DNA of 64,000 nt. It comes from Eutrophocola sp965662685. GTDB taxonomy: Bacteria; Pseudomonadota; Gammaproteobacteria; Pseudomonadales; Pseudohongiellaceae. A model generated the notes under the pieces. That model did not search any database. It had not been told where the DNA came from and saw only the letters and a program-made list of their open reading frames with translations. Position 1 is the stretch's first letter, and the number at the start of each line of letters is the position of its first letter. Below are positions 44,583 through 53,410 of this stretch, piece after piece. The DNA is taken from positions 62,001 through 126,000 of the forward strand of contig CBFIIQ010000002.1 of the NCBI GenBank assembly GCA_965662685.1. The letters run 5' to 3'. Position numbers and translations under genes: made by a program.

Positions 44583-45407
44583 TTGGCTGAAGTCCTGGAA
44601 AAAAACAACAATCAGAGCTTTCGTTTGGTTCAGATTACCGATTCGCATTTATTTGCTGATCGGAGCACTATTTTTGATGGCCTCAACACGTTTGAAACCC
44701 TGAAAGACATTGTTGCGCTTGTTGCCGCCCAACAGCAGAACATTGGCTGTATCCTTTGCACAGGCGATTTGACCCAGGACTCCTCCATCGAGGCATACCA
44801 TCATTTCATTGATGCCTTGTCACCATTGCAAGCTCCTCAATTATGGATACCTGGAAATCATGATATCCGCAGCCAGATGCAGCAGGTGCTGGATCAGAAT
44901 AGTATTCACTTAAGTCGCTCAGCCCAGCTTGGTGACTGGCGTATTATCATGCTGAACTCGAGCGTCGAAGGGCAGGTCCATGGAATGCTTGATCAGAAAG
45001 AGTTGGCGGATCTGGACCTTGAGCTGGCAGATAGCGAGCGAAGTAATTCACATGTGCTAATTTGTGTTCATCATAATTGCTTGCCAGTTGAAGCTGCCTG
45101 GTTACAACAACATAGCCTGAAAAACAGTGAAGAGCTGTTCGCTATCACTGATAAATATCCCCATGTAAAAGGCATTCTCTACGGGCACATCCATCAGGAA
45201 TTCGAAGCGGAGCGCAATGGGGTCAGAATTATGGGAACACCCTCAACCTGCATTCAGTTTCATCCAGGTAATGATGAATTTACTATCGATAATGAAAATC
45301 CGGGTTATCGCTGGCTGGATCTGGAGCCGGACGGTACCATTAACTCCAGCGTTGAACGAATCAGGCACAAGGCTTACAACATTGATTTTGACAGTACGGG
45401 ATATTGA
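44583..45407 (+). CDS. cpdA: 3',5'-cyclic-AMP phosphodiesterase
   Basis: A 274-residue metallophosphoesterase from a TTG start. Metal ligands are in VQITDSHLFAD, LCTGDLTQDSS, WIPGNHDIRSQ, VCVHHNC-type (ILVCVHHN region reads LICVHHNCLPV) and LYGHIHQEFEA. It hydrolyses cAMP and so tunes CRP signalling. The order yqiB-cpdA-yqiA-parE is the same as in Escherichia and Pseudomonas. Confidence 0.93.
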   Translation: MAEVLEKNNNQSFRLVQITDSHLFADRSTIFDGLNTFETLKDIVALVAAQQQNIGCILCTGDLTQDSSIEAYHHFIDALSPLQAPQLWIPGNHDIRSQMQQVLDQNSIHLSRSAQLGDWRIIMLNSSVEGQVHGMLDQKELADLDLELADSERSNSHVLICVHHNCLPVEAAWLQQHSLKNSEELFAITDKYPHVKGILYGHIHQEFEAERNGVRIMGTPSTCIQFHPGNDEFTIDNENPGYRWLDLEPDGTINSSVERIRHKAYNIDFDSTGY

Positions 45408-45518
45408 CAAAACCGGCTCAGGGAATTTCCTTCCCCAAGTCTGTACTAAAATATAAAAAAGTCCTTTTTTTTTAAATAACCTTCCACCCAAAAGAGTGAT
45501 TCATCGTATAATTAAGCG

Positions 45519-46145
45519 ATGAAATCGAGCCTGCCGCTTATTGTCTATATTCACGGATTTAACAGCTCACCTGCCTCTGAAAAAGCCCGGAATTTTATTG
45601 CCTACTGTAAACAGCTCAATGCCTTCAATCTTCAAGTGCCGGCCCTGTCCCATAACCCTGAAGTTGCCATTGGCCAACTGGAACAGCTGATTGCTAATGG
45701 GGGAGGCATGCCATACCTGTTAGTAGGCAGTTCGCTGGGGGGGTACTACGCCACTTACCTGGGCGAAAAATATGCCTGCCGGGCAGCGCTGATCAATCCG
45801 GCGGTATCTCCGGTAAAAAATCTGGGAGAGGGGTTTCTCGGACCGCAAAAGAATCTGTATAGCGGCGAAAAATATGAGTTCACCCGTGAGTATGGAATGT
45901 TTCTGGCGACATTGGATATAGATCCTCTTCAGCATCCAGAAAACTATCTGCTATTGCTGCAGACCGGTGATGAAGTGCTTGATTACACGCTGGCGCTGGA
46001 ACGCTACGCGGGATCACTGCAGGTAGTGCAGGAAGGGGGTAGCCACCGCTTCGAAGGCTTTGACAACATGATTGCGCCTATTCTGGAGTTTGCCAGAAAT
46101 GGCAGGCTCAGCCGGGAAACAATGGCGGCGATTGGCAGTATTTAA
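45519..46145 (+). CDS. yqiA: YqiA-type alpha/beta hydrolase (esterase)
   Basis: A 208-residue esterase. LIVYIHGFNSSPASEKA gives the oxyanion region and LLVGSSLGGYYATYLGEK the nucleophile serine. The active histidine is in EGGSHRFEGFD. It is upstream of parE by 35 bases, as in relatives. Physiological substrate unknown. Confidence 0.92.
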   Translation: MKSSLPLIVYIHGFNSSPASEKARNFIAYCKQLNAFNLQVPALSHNPEVAIGQLEQLIANGGGMPYLLVGSSLGGYYATYLGEKYACRAALINPAVSPVKNLGEGFLGPQKNLYSGEKYEFTREYGMFLATLDIDPLQHPENYLLLLQTGDEVLDYTLALERYAGSLQVVQEGGSHRFEGFDNMIAPILEFARNGRLSRETMAAIGSI

Positions 46146-46180
46146 CTAATTGATTCACAGTCCAGGAAAGTAAAACAAGC

Positions 46181-48079
46181 ATGAGTAAAGACTATACCTC
46201 AGATTCCATTGAAGTCCTGACCGGGCTTGACCCTGTTAGACGGCGGCCCGGTATGTATACCGACACTTCCAGGCCGAATCACCTGGTCCAGGAAGTAGTC
46301 GATAACAGTGTCGATGAGGCTTTGGCCGGGCATGCCCGTAATATCAAGGTCACCCTGCACAAGGATGGCACTGTAGAGGTTACTGATGATGGCCGCGGTA
46401 TGCCGGTAGATGTTCATCCTGAGGAAAAAGTCTCCGGTGTTGAGTTGATTCTTTCCCGACTCCACGCGGGTGGCAAATTTAATAATGAAAATTATAAATT
46501 TTCCGGGGGCTTACACGGGGTTGGTGTCTCCGTTGTCAATGCGCTCTCCAGTGAGCTGGAAGTTTTGGTTAAGCGTGATGGAAATTTACATCAAATGACG
46601 TTTGCTGATGGCGAGAAAAAGACGCCATTAAAAGTTATCGACAAGGTAGGGCAGCGTAATACCGGAACTACCATTAAATTTTCCCCGAACCCGAAGTATT
46701 TTGATTCTCCCAATATATCCATTCCGCGTCTGATCCATGTTTTAAGAGCCAAGGCGGTGTTGTGCCCGGGTCTGCACATGATCTTTGAAGATCTTACTGT
46801 CAGGGAAGACAAGGCACAAAGTGAAGAGTGGTGTTACGAAGACGGCCTAACTGATTACCTGATTCAATCCACCAAGGGCTTTGAGAGTATCCCTGCGGAA
46901 CCTTTTACTGGCTCCATGCAGGGAAATGATGAGGCCGTGGACTGGGCTGTGTCATGGCTACCCGAAGGCGGAGAGTTGATCACCGAGAGTTATGTGAATC
47001 TTATCCCTACCATGCTCGGCGGTACCCACGTCAATGGTTTCAGGACCGGTATGCTGGAAGCTATCAGGGAGTTTTGTGAGTATCGCAATCTTTTACCCAG
47101 AGGCGTTAAGCTCAGTGCTGATGATATCTGGGAACGTTGCTGTTATATCCTGTCTACCAAGATGGCGGATCCGCAGTTTGCCGGTCAAACCAAGGAAAAG
47201 CTGTCTTCCCGGCAGAGTGCGGTGTTTATTTCCGGTGTGGTTAAGGATTCCTTTGGGCTCTGGTTAAACCAGCATACTGATGAAGCGCTGGAAATCGCCG
47301 AAATGTGCATTAACCATGCGCAGAGCAGAATGCGCGAAGGTAAAAAGGTAGTACGCAAGAAAGTGACTGCGGGGCCGGCATTGCCTGGCAAGCTTGCAGA
47401 CTGCAGCACACAGGATGTGGAAGCAGGGGAATTATTTCTGGTTGAGGGTGACTCTGCTGGCGGTTCCGCGAAACAGGCAAGGGACAGAGAAACCCAGGCC
47501 GTCATGCCATTGCGCGGAAAAATACTCAATACCTGGGAAGTGGATTCCGGTGAAATTCTTGCCTCACAGGAAGTGCATGATATTTCCGTTGCCATGGGGG
47601 TGGACCCGGCATCTGATGACCTGACCGGTCTGCGTTATGGCAAAATCTGCATTCTGGCAGATGCGGATTCTGATGGATTGCATATTGCCACCTTGCTCAG
47701 CGCCTTGTTTGTGAAACATTTTCGACCAGTAGTGGATGCGGGACATATCTATGTTGCCATGCCACCTTTGTATCGCATCGATGTGGGTAAAGAAGTTTTT
47801 TATGCGCTGGATGAGGATGAGAAAAATGGCGTGCTGGATCGTATCGCTGCTGAAAAGAAAAAAGGCAAGCCTAATGTCCAGCGTTTCAAAGGCCTGGGTG
47901 AAATGAACCCTCTGCAGCTTCGCGAAACAACCATGAACAGGGACACGCGCAGACTGGTTCAGCTGAATGTTGATCTGGTGCAGAAAACCGATGAGCTGAT
48001 GGATATGTTACTGGCCAAGAAGCGCTCTGCGGATCGTAAACAATGGCTGGAAAAATACGGCAACCTGGCTGAAATATAA
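46181..48079 (+). CDS. parE: DNA topoisomerase IV subunit B
   Basis: A 632-residue type II topoisomerase ATPase subunit. GHKL motifs are EVVDNSVDEALAGHA, VTDDGRGMPVDVHPEEK and GGLHGVGVSVVNALSSE; the TOPRIM domain has LVEGDSAGGSAKQARDRETQ and DADSDGLHIATLLSA. With ParC it decatenates daughter chromosomes. A hairpin built of heptamer repeats follows the stop. Confidence 0.97.
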   Translation: MSKDYTSDSIEVLTGLDPVRRRPGMYTDTSRPNHLVQEVVDNSVDEALAGHARNIKVTLHKDGTVEVTDDGRGMPVDVHPEEKVSGVELILSRLHAGGKFNNENYKFSGGLHGVGVSVVNALSSELEVLVKRDGNLHQMTFADGEKKTPLKVIDKVGQRNTGTTIKFSPNPKYFDSPNISIPRLIHVLRAKAVLCPGLHMIFEDLTVREDKAQSEEWCYEDGLTDYLIQSTKGFESIPAEPFTGSMQGNDEAVDWAVSWLPEGGELITESYVNLIPTMLGGTHVNGFRTGMLEAIREFCEYRNLLPRGVKLSADDIWERCCYILSTKMADPQFAGQTKEKLSSRQSAVFISGVVKDSFGLWLNQHTDEALEIAEMCINHAQSRMREGKKVVRKKVTAGPALPGKLADCSTQDVEAGELFLVEGDSAGGSAKQARDRETQAVMPLRGKILNTWEVDSGEILASQEVHDISVAMGVDPASDDLTGLRYGKICILADADSDGLHIATLLSALFVKHFRPVVDAGHIYVAMPPLYRIDVGKEVFYALDEDEKNGVLDRIAAEKKKGKPNVQRFKGLGEMNPLQLRETTMNRDTRRLVQLNVDLVQKTDELMDMLLAKKRSADRKQWLEKYGNLAEI

Positions 48080-48084
48080 AAAAA

Positions 48085-48142
48085 GTCGCAAGTTACAAGT
48101 CACAAGTTACAAGGCTCAGTTAGCGACTTGCGACTTGTAACT
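48085..48142 (+). repeat. Inverted heptamer arms between parE and parC
   Basis: The left arm (48085-48113) has CAAG at seven-base steps, starting GTCGCAAGTTACAAGTC as at 11951. The right arm (48124-48142) is the opposite sense, CGACTTGCGACTTGTAACT. Over 19 bases the arms match with three differences, and all three are transitions. A transcript could fold here. It lies in the parE-parC transcript. Confidence 0.85.
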
Positions 48143-48201
48143 GGGGACTCGAAATTTGAATGATTAACTATTACAGATGTAATAGAGGAAATTAAAAGTT
48201 T

Positions 48202-50457
48202 ATGACCGACCTGATCACTCTAAACGAAGATGGCAAGGAACAGATGGCGCTGCGAACATTCGTAGAGCAGTCCTACCTGAATTATTCCATGTATGTCATT
48301 AACGACAGGGCGCTACCGCATATTGGTGATGGCCTGAAGCCGGTACAGCGCCGCATTGTTTATGCGATGTCTGAACTGGGGCTGAAATCCTCGGCAAAGT
48401 ATAAGAAATCAGCCCGTACTATTGGTGATGTAATTGGTAAGTACCATCCCCATGGTGACTCTGCCTGTTATGAAGCCATGGTGCTGATGGCACAACCCTT
48501 TTCCTATCGTTATCCGATTATCGATGGTCAGGGCAACTGGGGTTCGCCTGATGACCCCAAGTCATTTGCGGCAATGCGTTATACAGAATCCAAAATGCAG
48601 TCCTATGCCGATGTTCTGTTGGCAGAGCTCGGTCAGGATACGGTTGACTGGAAACTGAATTTTGACGGTGAACTGGAAGAGCCTATTATTCTTCCAGCAC
48701 GTCTGCCTAATGTGCTGCTCAATGGTGGTAGTGGAATTGCCGTGGGCATGGCAACTGATATTCCGCCGCATAATTTACGCGAGGTAGCGCAAGCCTGTAT
48801 TCATCTCCTGGATAACCCCAAGTCAACAGTTGCGGATTTATGTCAGTTTGTGCAGGGGCCGGACTTCCCTACCAGTGCGGAAATAATAACGCCGAAAGAA
48901 GAAATCCATCAGCTCTATGAAAGCGGGCGTGGAATGATTAAAGGCCGTGCCGTTTATGTGAAGGAGCATGGTGATATCGTTATTACCGCTCTGCCTTACC
49001 AGGTATCCGGTACCAAGATCCTGGAACAAATCGCGGCGCAGATGCAGAAGAAAAAGCTGCCAATGATCGTTGATCTGCGTGATGAATCAGATCATGAAAA
49101 TCCAACCCGTATTGTCATTGTACCGCGCTCAAATCGTATTGATGTTGACGCTGTAATGGCACATTTGTTTTCTACCACGGACCTTGAAAAAAGCTATCGT
49201 GTTAATTTCAATATGATTGGAATTAACGGAAAACCGCAGGTTAAAGGTCTGCTTGGTTTGCTCAGGGAATGGCTTGAATTCAGAACGACCACGGTCACCC
49301 GACGTCTGCAGTATCGGCTTGACAAGATCAATGCTCGACTTCACATCCTTGATGCATTATTGATTGCCTTCCTCAATATTGATGAAGTGATAGAGATAAT
49401 CCGTACTGAAGACAAACCAAAACCGGTACTGATGAAACGTTTCAGCCTTAGTGATATCCAGGCTGAAGCAATTCTTGATCTGCGTCTGCGTAATCTTGCC
49501 AAACTCGAAGAAATGAAAATCAAGGGAGAACAATCAGAGCTGGCCGATGAAAGAAAAACACTGGAAAGTCTGCTCGGATCAAAAGCCCGCCTGAAAACCC
49601 TGATCAAAAAAGAAATCAGGGAAGATGCTGAAACCTATGGCGATGATCGTCGTTCTGCACTGGTGATCAGGGAAGAAGCCCAGGCCTTTAAAGAAGAAGA
49701 GCTGATTTCAACAGAGCCAGTAACAGTTATTCTTTCCGAAGGTGGTTGGGTTCGTGCTGCCAAGGGGCATGACGTGGATCCGTCGACGCTGGCGTATAAA
49801 TCAGGGGACAAATTAAAGCTCAGTGCTCGAGGCAAAAGTAATCAGAATGCCATGTTCCTGGATTCTACGGGACGTGCCTATACCCTGGCTGCACATGCTC
49901 TGCCCTCTGCAAGAGGCATGGGTGAGCCATTATCGGGTCGGGTTAAACCGCCTTCCGGGGCAAGCTTTGAGGGTCTGGTGATTGGCGACCCTACGGAACT
50001 TTGCCTGGTAGCTTCAGATGCCGGTTATGGCTTTATTACCAGACTGGAAAACCTGGTGAGCAAGAATAAGGCTGGCAAGCAGTTACTTTCATTACCTAAA
50101 GGTGCCAGGGTACTGTCACCAGCTCCGGTAGATGATCTGGAAAATTGTGAAGTGGTCAGTATTACCAATGAAGGAAGAATGCTGATGTTCAAATTATCCC
50201 AGCTGCCGGAATTGGCGAAAGGTAAAGGTAACAAGATTATTAATGTCCCCTCAGCGCGAGTTGCAGAAAGAGTTGAATTTGTAGTTGCCGTAACCGTGCT
50301 CAAGCCGGGCCAAATATTGACTGTGCATTCCGGAAAACGCTATATCAATTTACCTTTGTCGGATCTTGAGCATTATCGTGGTGAAAGAGGTCGACGTGGC
50401 AACAAGCTTCCAAGGGGGTTTCAGAAAGTCGACAAGGTAGAAGTGCAGGATAAATAA
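48202..50457 (+). CDS. parC: DNA topoisomerase IV subunit A
   Basis: A 751-residue protein. The catalytic tyrosine is Y127 in KSFAAMRYTES. The quinolone region is YHPHGDSACYEAM with Ser87 and Glu91, the residues of susceptible ParC types. The C-terminal beta-pinwheel domain covers about 500-740. It follows parE by 122 bases, with the repeat hairpin between. Confidence 0.97.
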   Translation: MTDLITLNEDGKEQMALRTFVEQSYLNYSMYVINDRALPHIGDGLKPVQRRIVYAMSELGLKSSAKYKKSARTIGDVIGKYHPHGDSACYEAMVLMAQPFSYRYPIIDGQGNWGSPDDPKSFAAMRYTESKMQSYADVLLAELGQDTVDWKLNFDGELEEPIILPARLPNVLLNGGSGIAVGMATDIPPHNLREVAQACIHLLDNPKSTVADLCQFVQGPDFPTSAEIITPKEEIHQLYESGRGMIKGRAVYVKEHGDIVITALPYQVSGTKILEQIAAQMQKKKLPMIVDLRDESDHENPTRIVIVPRSNRIDVDAVMAHLFSTTDLEKSYRVNFNMIGINGKPQVKGLLGLLREWLEFRTTTVTRRLQYRLDKINARLHILDALLIAFLNIDEVIEIIRTEDKPKPVLMKRFSLSDIQAEAILDLRLRNLAKLEEMKIKGEQSELADERKTLESLLGSKARLKTLIKKEIREDAETYGDDRRSALVIREEAQAFKEEELISTEPVTVILSEGGWVRAAKGHDVDPSTLAYKSGDKLKLSARGKSNQNAMFLDSTGRAYTLAAHALPSARGMGEPLSGRVKPPSGASFEGLVIGDPTELCLVASDAGYGFITRLENLVSKNKAGKQLLSLPKGARVLSPAPVDDLENCEVVSITNEGRMLMFKLSQLPELAKGKGNKIINVPSARVAERVEFVVAVTVLKPGQILTVHSGKRYINLPLSDLEHYRGERGRRGNKLPRGFQKVDKVEVQDK

Positions 50458-50571
50458 GCCTGTTTCATTTCTGCTTTTGGCTAATTGCCGCTTTTTTCAG
50501 TATCCTTTGTCACCCAGTATGATTATTGGAGCAGGTCGAAATATGTCACCTGTTCCTGGAGTCAGGCTCTC

Positions 50572-52179
50572 TTGGTTGATATAGATGAAAAACTGAATCA
50601 GCAGGGTGAAGATACTCTGCCTGAAAATGAAGACGCCCTGAAGTCAGCGGGTGAATCTGCGTCCGCACATAAAGAAATAACCTCATCCCATACCGTTCTT
50701 GATTTATCCCGGCTAAATAAAATGCTGTCGCGGCTGGCCGGCAACGAATTCCGAATAAATTTGTATGTCGGAGAACAGGTTAGCCAGATGGATGACTCTA
50801 CTCTTGCTGCCATGGCAAGTTGTTATGCCAGACTGGCCCGGGAAAAGTGGTATGAAAACTGGACGGCAGAGTCTGCAAGGGAAGAGCTGTACAAGTATTT
50901 CAAAGCTGATGAAGACAGAATAAATATAATCAGCCTGATATTTCGCGGTGAAGAAGTAATTGGGTTTTGTTGGGCATTTATTATTGCTGCAAATAATCCG
51001 GGCAATCTGGCAGCACATTTTTCATCATCCAAACTAGCCAATAAGCATAATTTAAACGCAACAGTGGAGTGGCTCGCTCAGGCCGGAGGCAAGGAAAAGC
51101 TGGTCTGCATTCGTGACCTCGGCGTCCTCAAACAGTACAAAAAAATTCGAGCGCCTCTCCTGTGTTCACCTGTATTTGCCAAAGCACTTGGCTTTGGCTG
51201 CAAATATATTTTTCTTCGAACTCCGGTTAGTAGTGAGTCATTGAAGTGGAGTATGGGTATTGGATTTGTCCCGGTTCATTATTTTGTAGTTAATCAAATG
51301 TTGTTAATGCTGGGAGATCTTGAGCATAGCGTCAAGGAATATGATTTCAGAATTCTTGATTATTTTGCCATGCAAATGGCAGCAATACTTGATCAGGACA
51401 AGGATTTCGATGCCATCATGCAGCAAACAGAATTAAACTACGAAGATAAGATGCAGGTAATGCAGGATTTAAGCGCTAATATCGCTCATGAAATGCGCAC
51501 TCCCTTGTCCGGAGTAAGAGCCAGCATGGATGGTATCGAATCCTACTTGCCGCTATTGATACAGACATACCGTGAAAGCATCAAGGCAAATCCTGAAACT
51601 ATTCAGACCATACGGGAAGATCATCTGAATATTCTGGAAAAGACACCTGAGAGAATTAACCTCATGGTTGATCAGGCAAACAGCGTTATTGATATGTTGT
51701 TGATGAATCTCAGGGATAATACGGTAGACAAGTCACAATTCAGTATTTATGCCGCTGCAGATCTGCTTCGCCAGGCTCTTGATCGTTATCCGTTCAAGCG
51801 CGGGGAGCGCGATAAGGTAATTCTTTATATTGACCACGATTTCTACTTTCGCGGACTGGACAACCTGTTTATTTTTGTCATCTTTAATCTTTTGAAGAAT
51901 GCCCTGTTTTCCATAAATTCTGCACTTAAAGGGCAAATTACTATCGAGCTAAAACCCGGCAAGGGCGTAAATCATATTGTTTTTCGTGATACTGGAGAAG
52001 GAATAGACAGACAGGTAGTCAGTCGGATATTCGATGGTTTTTTTACAACCCGTAGCGATGGAACCGGTGTCGGGCTGGCCTTTTGCAGGCGTACCATACG
52101 TAGTTTTGATGGAGATATTACCTGCCTCTCAGAGTCAGGTGAATTTGCCGAATTCGTTATAGATTTGCCTGCAACCTGA
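50572..52179 (+). CDS. Soluble sensor histidine kinase with an N-terminal GNAT-like domain
   Basis: Start is uncertain: a TTG at 50572 has GGAG about ten bases upstream, while the frame is open from 50485. The 535-residue product has no membrane helix. Residues about 60-250 look like a GNAT acetyltransferase fold: IISLIFRGEEVIGFCWAFII, then RDLGVLKQYKKIRAPLLC and KYIFLRTPVSSESLKW, then MGIGFVPVHYF. A histidine kinase follows: His306 in ANIAHEMRTPLSGVRASMDG, NLLKNAL (N box), FRDTGEGID (G1), FDGFFTTRSDGTGVGLAFCR (F and G2). The H box resembles CqsS/LqsS quorum-sensing kinases. It converges with an LqsR-like regulator and follows parC by 114 bases. Confidence 0.85.
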   Translation: MVDIDEKLNQQGEDTLPENEDALKSAGESASAHKEITSSHTVLDLSRLNKMLSRLAGNEFRINLYVGEQVSQMDDSTLAAMASCYARLAREKWYENWTAESAREELYKYFKADEDRINIISLIFRGEEVIGFCWAFIIAANNPGNLAAHFSSSKLANKHNLNATVEWLAQAGGKEKLVCIRDLGVLKQYKKIRAPLLCSPVFAKALGFGCKYIFLRTPVSSESLKWSMGIGFVPVHYFVVNQMLLMLGDLEHSVKEYDFRILDYFAMQMAAILDQDKDFDAIMQQTELNYEDKMQVMQDLSANIAHEMRTPLSGVRASMDGIESYLPLLIQTYRESIKANPETIQTIREDHLNILEKTPERINLMVDQANSVIDMLLMNLRDNTVDKSQFSIYAAADLLRQALDRYPFKRGERDKVILYIDHDFYFRGLDNLFIFVIFNLLKNALFSINSALKGQITIELKPGKGVNHIVFRDTGEGIDRQVVSRIFDGFFTTRSDGTGVGLAFCRRTIRSFDGDITCLSESGEFAEFVIDLPAT

Positions 52180-52201
52180 ATAAGTTTTTTCCTAAATAAA
52201 A

Positions 52202-53242
52202 CTAATGCAGTATTTCCCTGTTGAGGGAATTGTTTTCAATAAAGTCAGCGTAAGGAATAATCCGGCGCTGATAGCATTGAGGAAGATCTTCCTCGCCCAG
52301 CATTGTTACGAAATAATTTTTCACCGACTTTATCCTGATTGCCGGATGATAATAACGTTCCCATTGTTTTATGTAACTGTGATCGCCATTGAGATCTTCG
52401 TCGGCTTTATCAAAAGCAGGAATCAGTTTGCCCTGGATTACCTCTTTGATAAGTTTTTCCGGCGCATGCCATTGCTTTAGATCTGCAATGTGTCCTGAAA
52501 CAGCCTCTTCACTATAAACAATCAGGCCGCGTTTTCTTCCTTTCCGGTCAACCATAAGGTAGCCCGTATGCGGATTGTCGATCATGTAGTATTCCATGCA
52601 TTGGGTTTTCAGTCGCAAGTCATGGAAATATTCCTGAAATTTTGCATCCGTTAAAAATGCATCATGATGGGAGGCAATAATAGGATCCGTAATTAACTTG
52701 TAACTATTGCGAAAATACTGCTCTGAAAAAACAGAGATAGTTGAATTGAGAACTTTCTTCAATCGCGGATCATGCTTGTCAATATATTGGTCTATCAGTT
52801 GCCTGTTAAATGCCTTGATTGCGAGCTCTGTATCTGCCTGACCGGTTAATAGCACTTTTTTGATAAAAGGATTTTTTAATTCCATTAAAAATTCCAGACC
52901 ATTCATTTCCGGCATCGAGTAATCAACGACTACTGTTGAGCTGGTCTGAAATCGGTCAGCGTTATAGATTTCCTCATAAAGCCTGCCAATATCGACATGG
53001 GAAAGGGAATCGGAATCCTGAGGTCCGGTTTTATAGTTACTGTAGCAGCGTTCCTGCAAACTGACTTTTTTGTGTGAATGATTAACATATTCCAGTGCGT
53101 CAGTGGCCGACTGAAATAGCCGATAGCTGAGATTTTTATCAAGCATCAAGCTTATGCCCTCAAGAAAATCCGGATCGTCATCGACCATGATGACTTGAGT
53201 GGGGAAGTAAAATGGGTGTCCGACGTTGATATTATCATCCAT
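52202..53242 (-). CDS. Atypical response regulator, LqsR-like
   Basis: The ATG at 53242 has AAGGAAAG four bases upstream; the frame is open to 53287 without a ribosome site. The 346-residue protein has an N-terminal receiver: TQVIMVDDDPDFLEG (acidic pair), TSSTVVVDYSMPEMNG with phospho-acceptor Asp107, KVLLTGQADTELAI (Thr), and DQYIDKHDP (Lys). The aspartate is displaced by an insertion of about 45 residues after the first helix. LqsR of Legionella has the same architecture, and from memory its phospho-acceptor is Asp108. The C-terminal 200 residues have no helix-turn-helix that I recognise. It converges with the kinase at 50572, its likely partner. Confidence 0.8.
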   Translation of the reverse strand: MDDNINVGHPFYFPTQVIMVDDDPDFLEGISLMLDKNLSYRLFQSATDALEYVNHSHKKVSLQERCYSNYKTGPQDSDSLSHVDIGRLYEEIYNADRFQTSSTVVVDYSMPEMNGLEFLMELKNPFIKKVLLTGQADTELAIKAFNRQLIDQYIDKHDPRLKKVLNSTISVFSEQYFRNSYKLITDPIIASHHDAFLTDAKFQEYFHDLRLKTQCMEYYMIDNPHTGYLMVDRKGRKRGLIVYSEEAVSGHIADLKQWHAPEKLIKEVIQGKLIPAFDKADEDLNGDHSYIKQWERYYHPAIRIKSVKNYFVTMLGEEDLPQCYQRRIIPYADFIENNSLNREILH

Positions 53243-53410
53243 ACTGCTTTCCTTGCATGCCAGTGCTTTTTTCCTGCTATCGTGCATTCGTTATATCAGA
53301 ATTATCGTTATCACTTGTCATCGATAATAGTGAGCAACTGATTTAGTCCATTAAAAAATTGCCTTTTTACGATAATTTTGTGATTGATTCCAATTGCTGT
53401 GTCTGATCAG

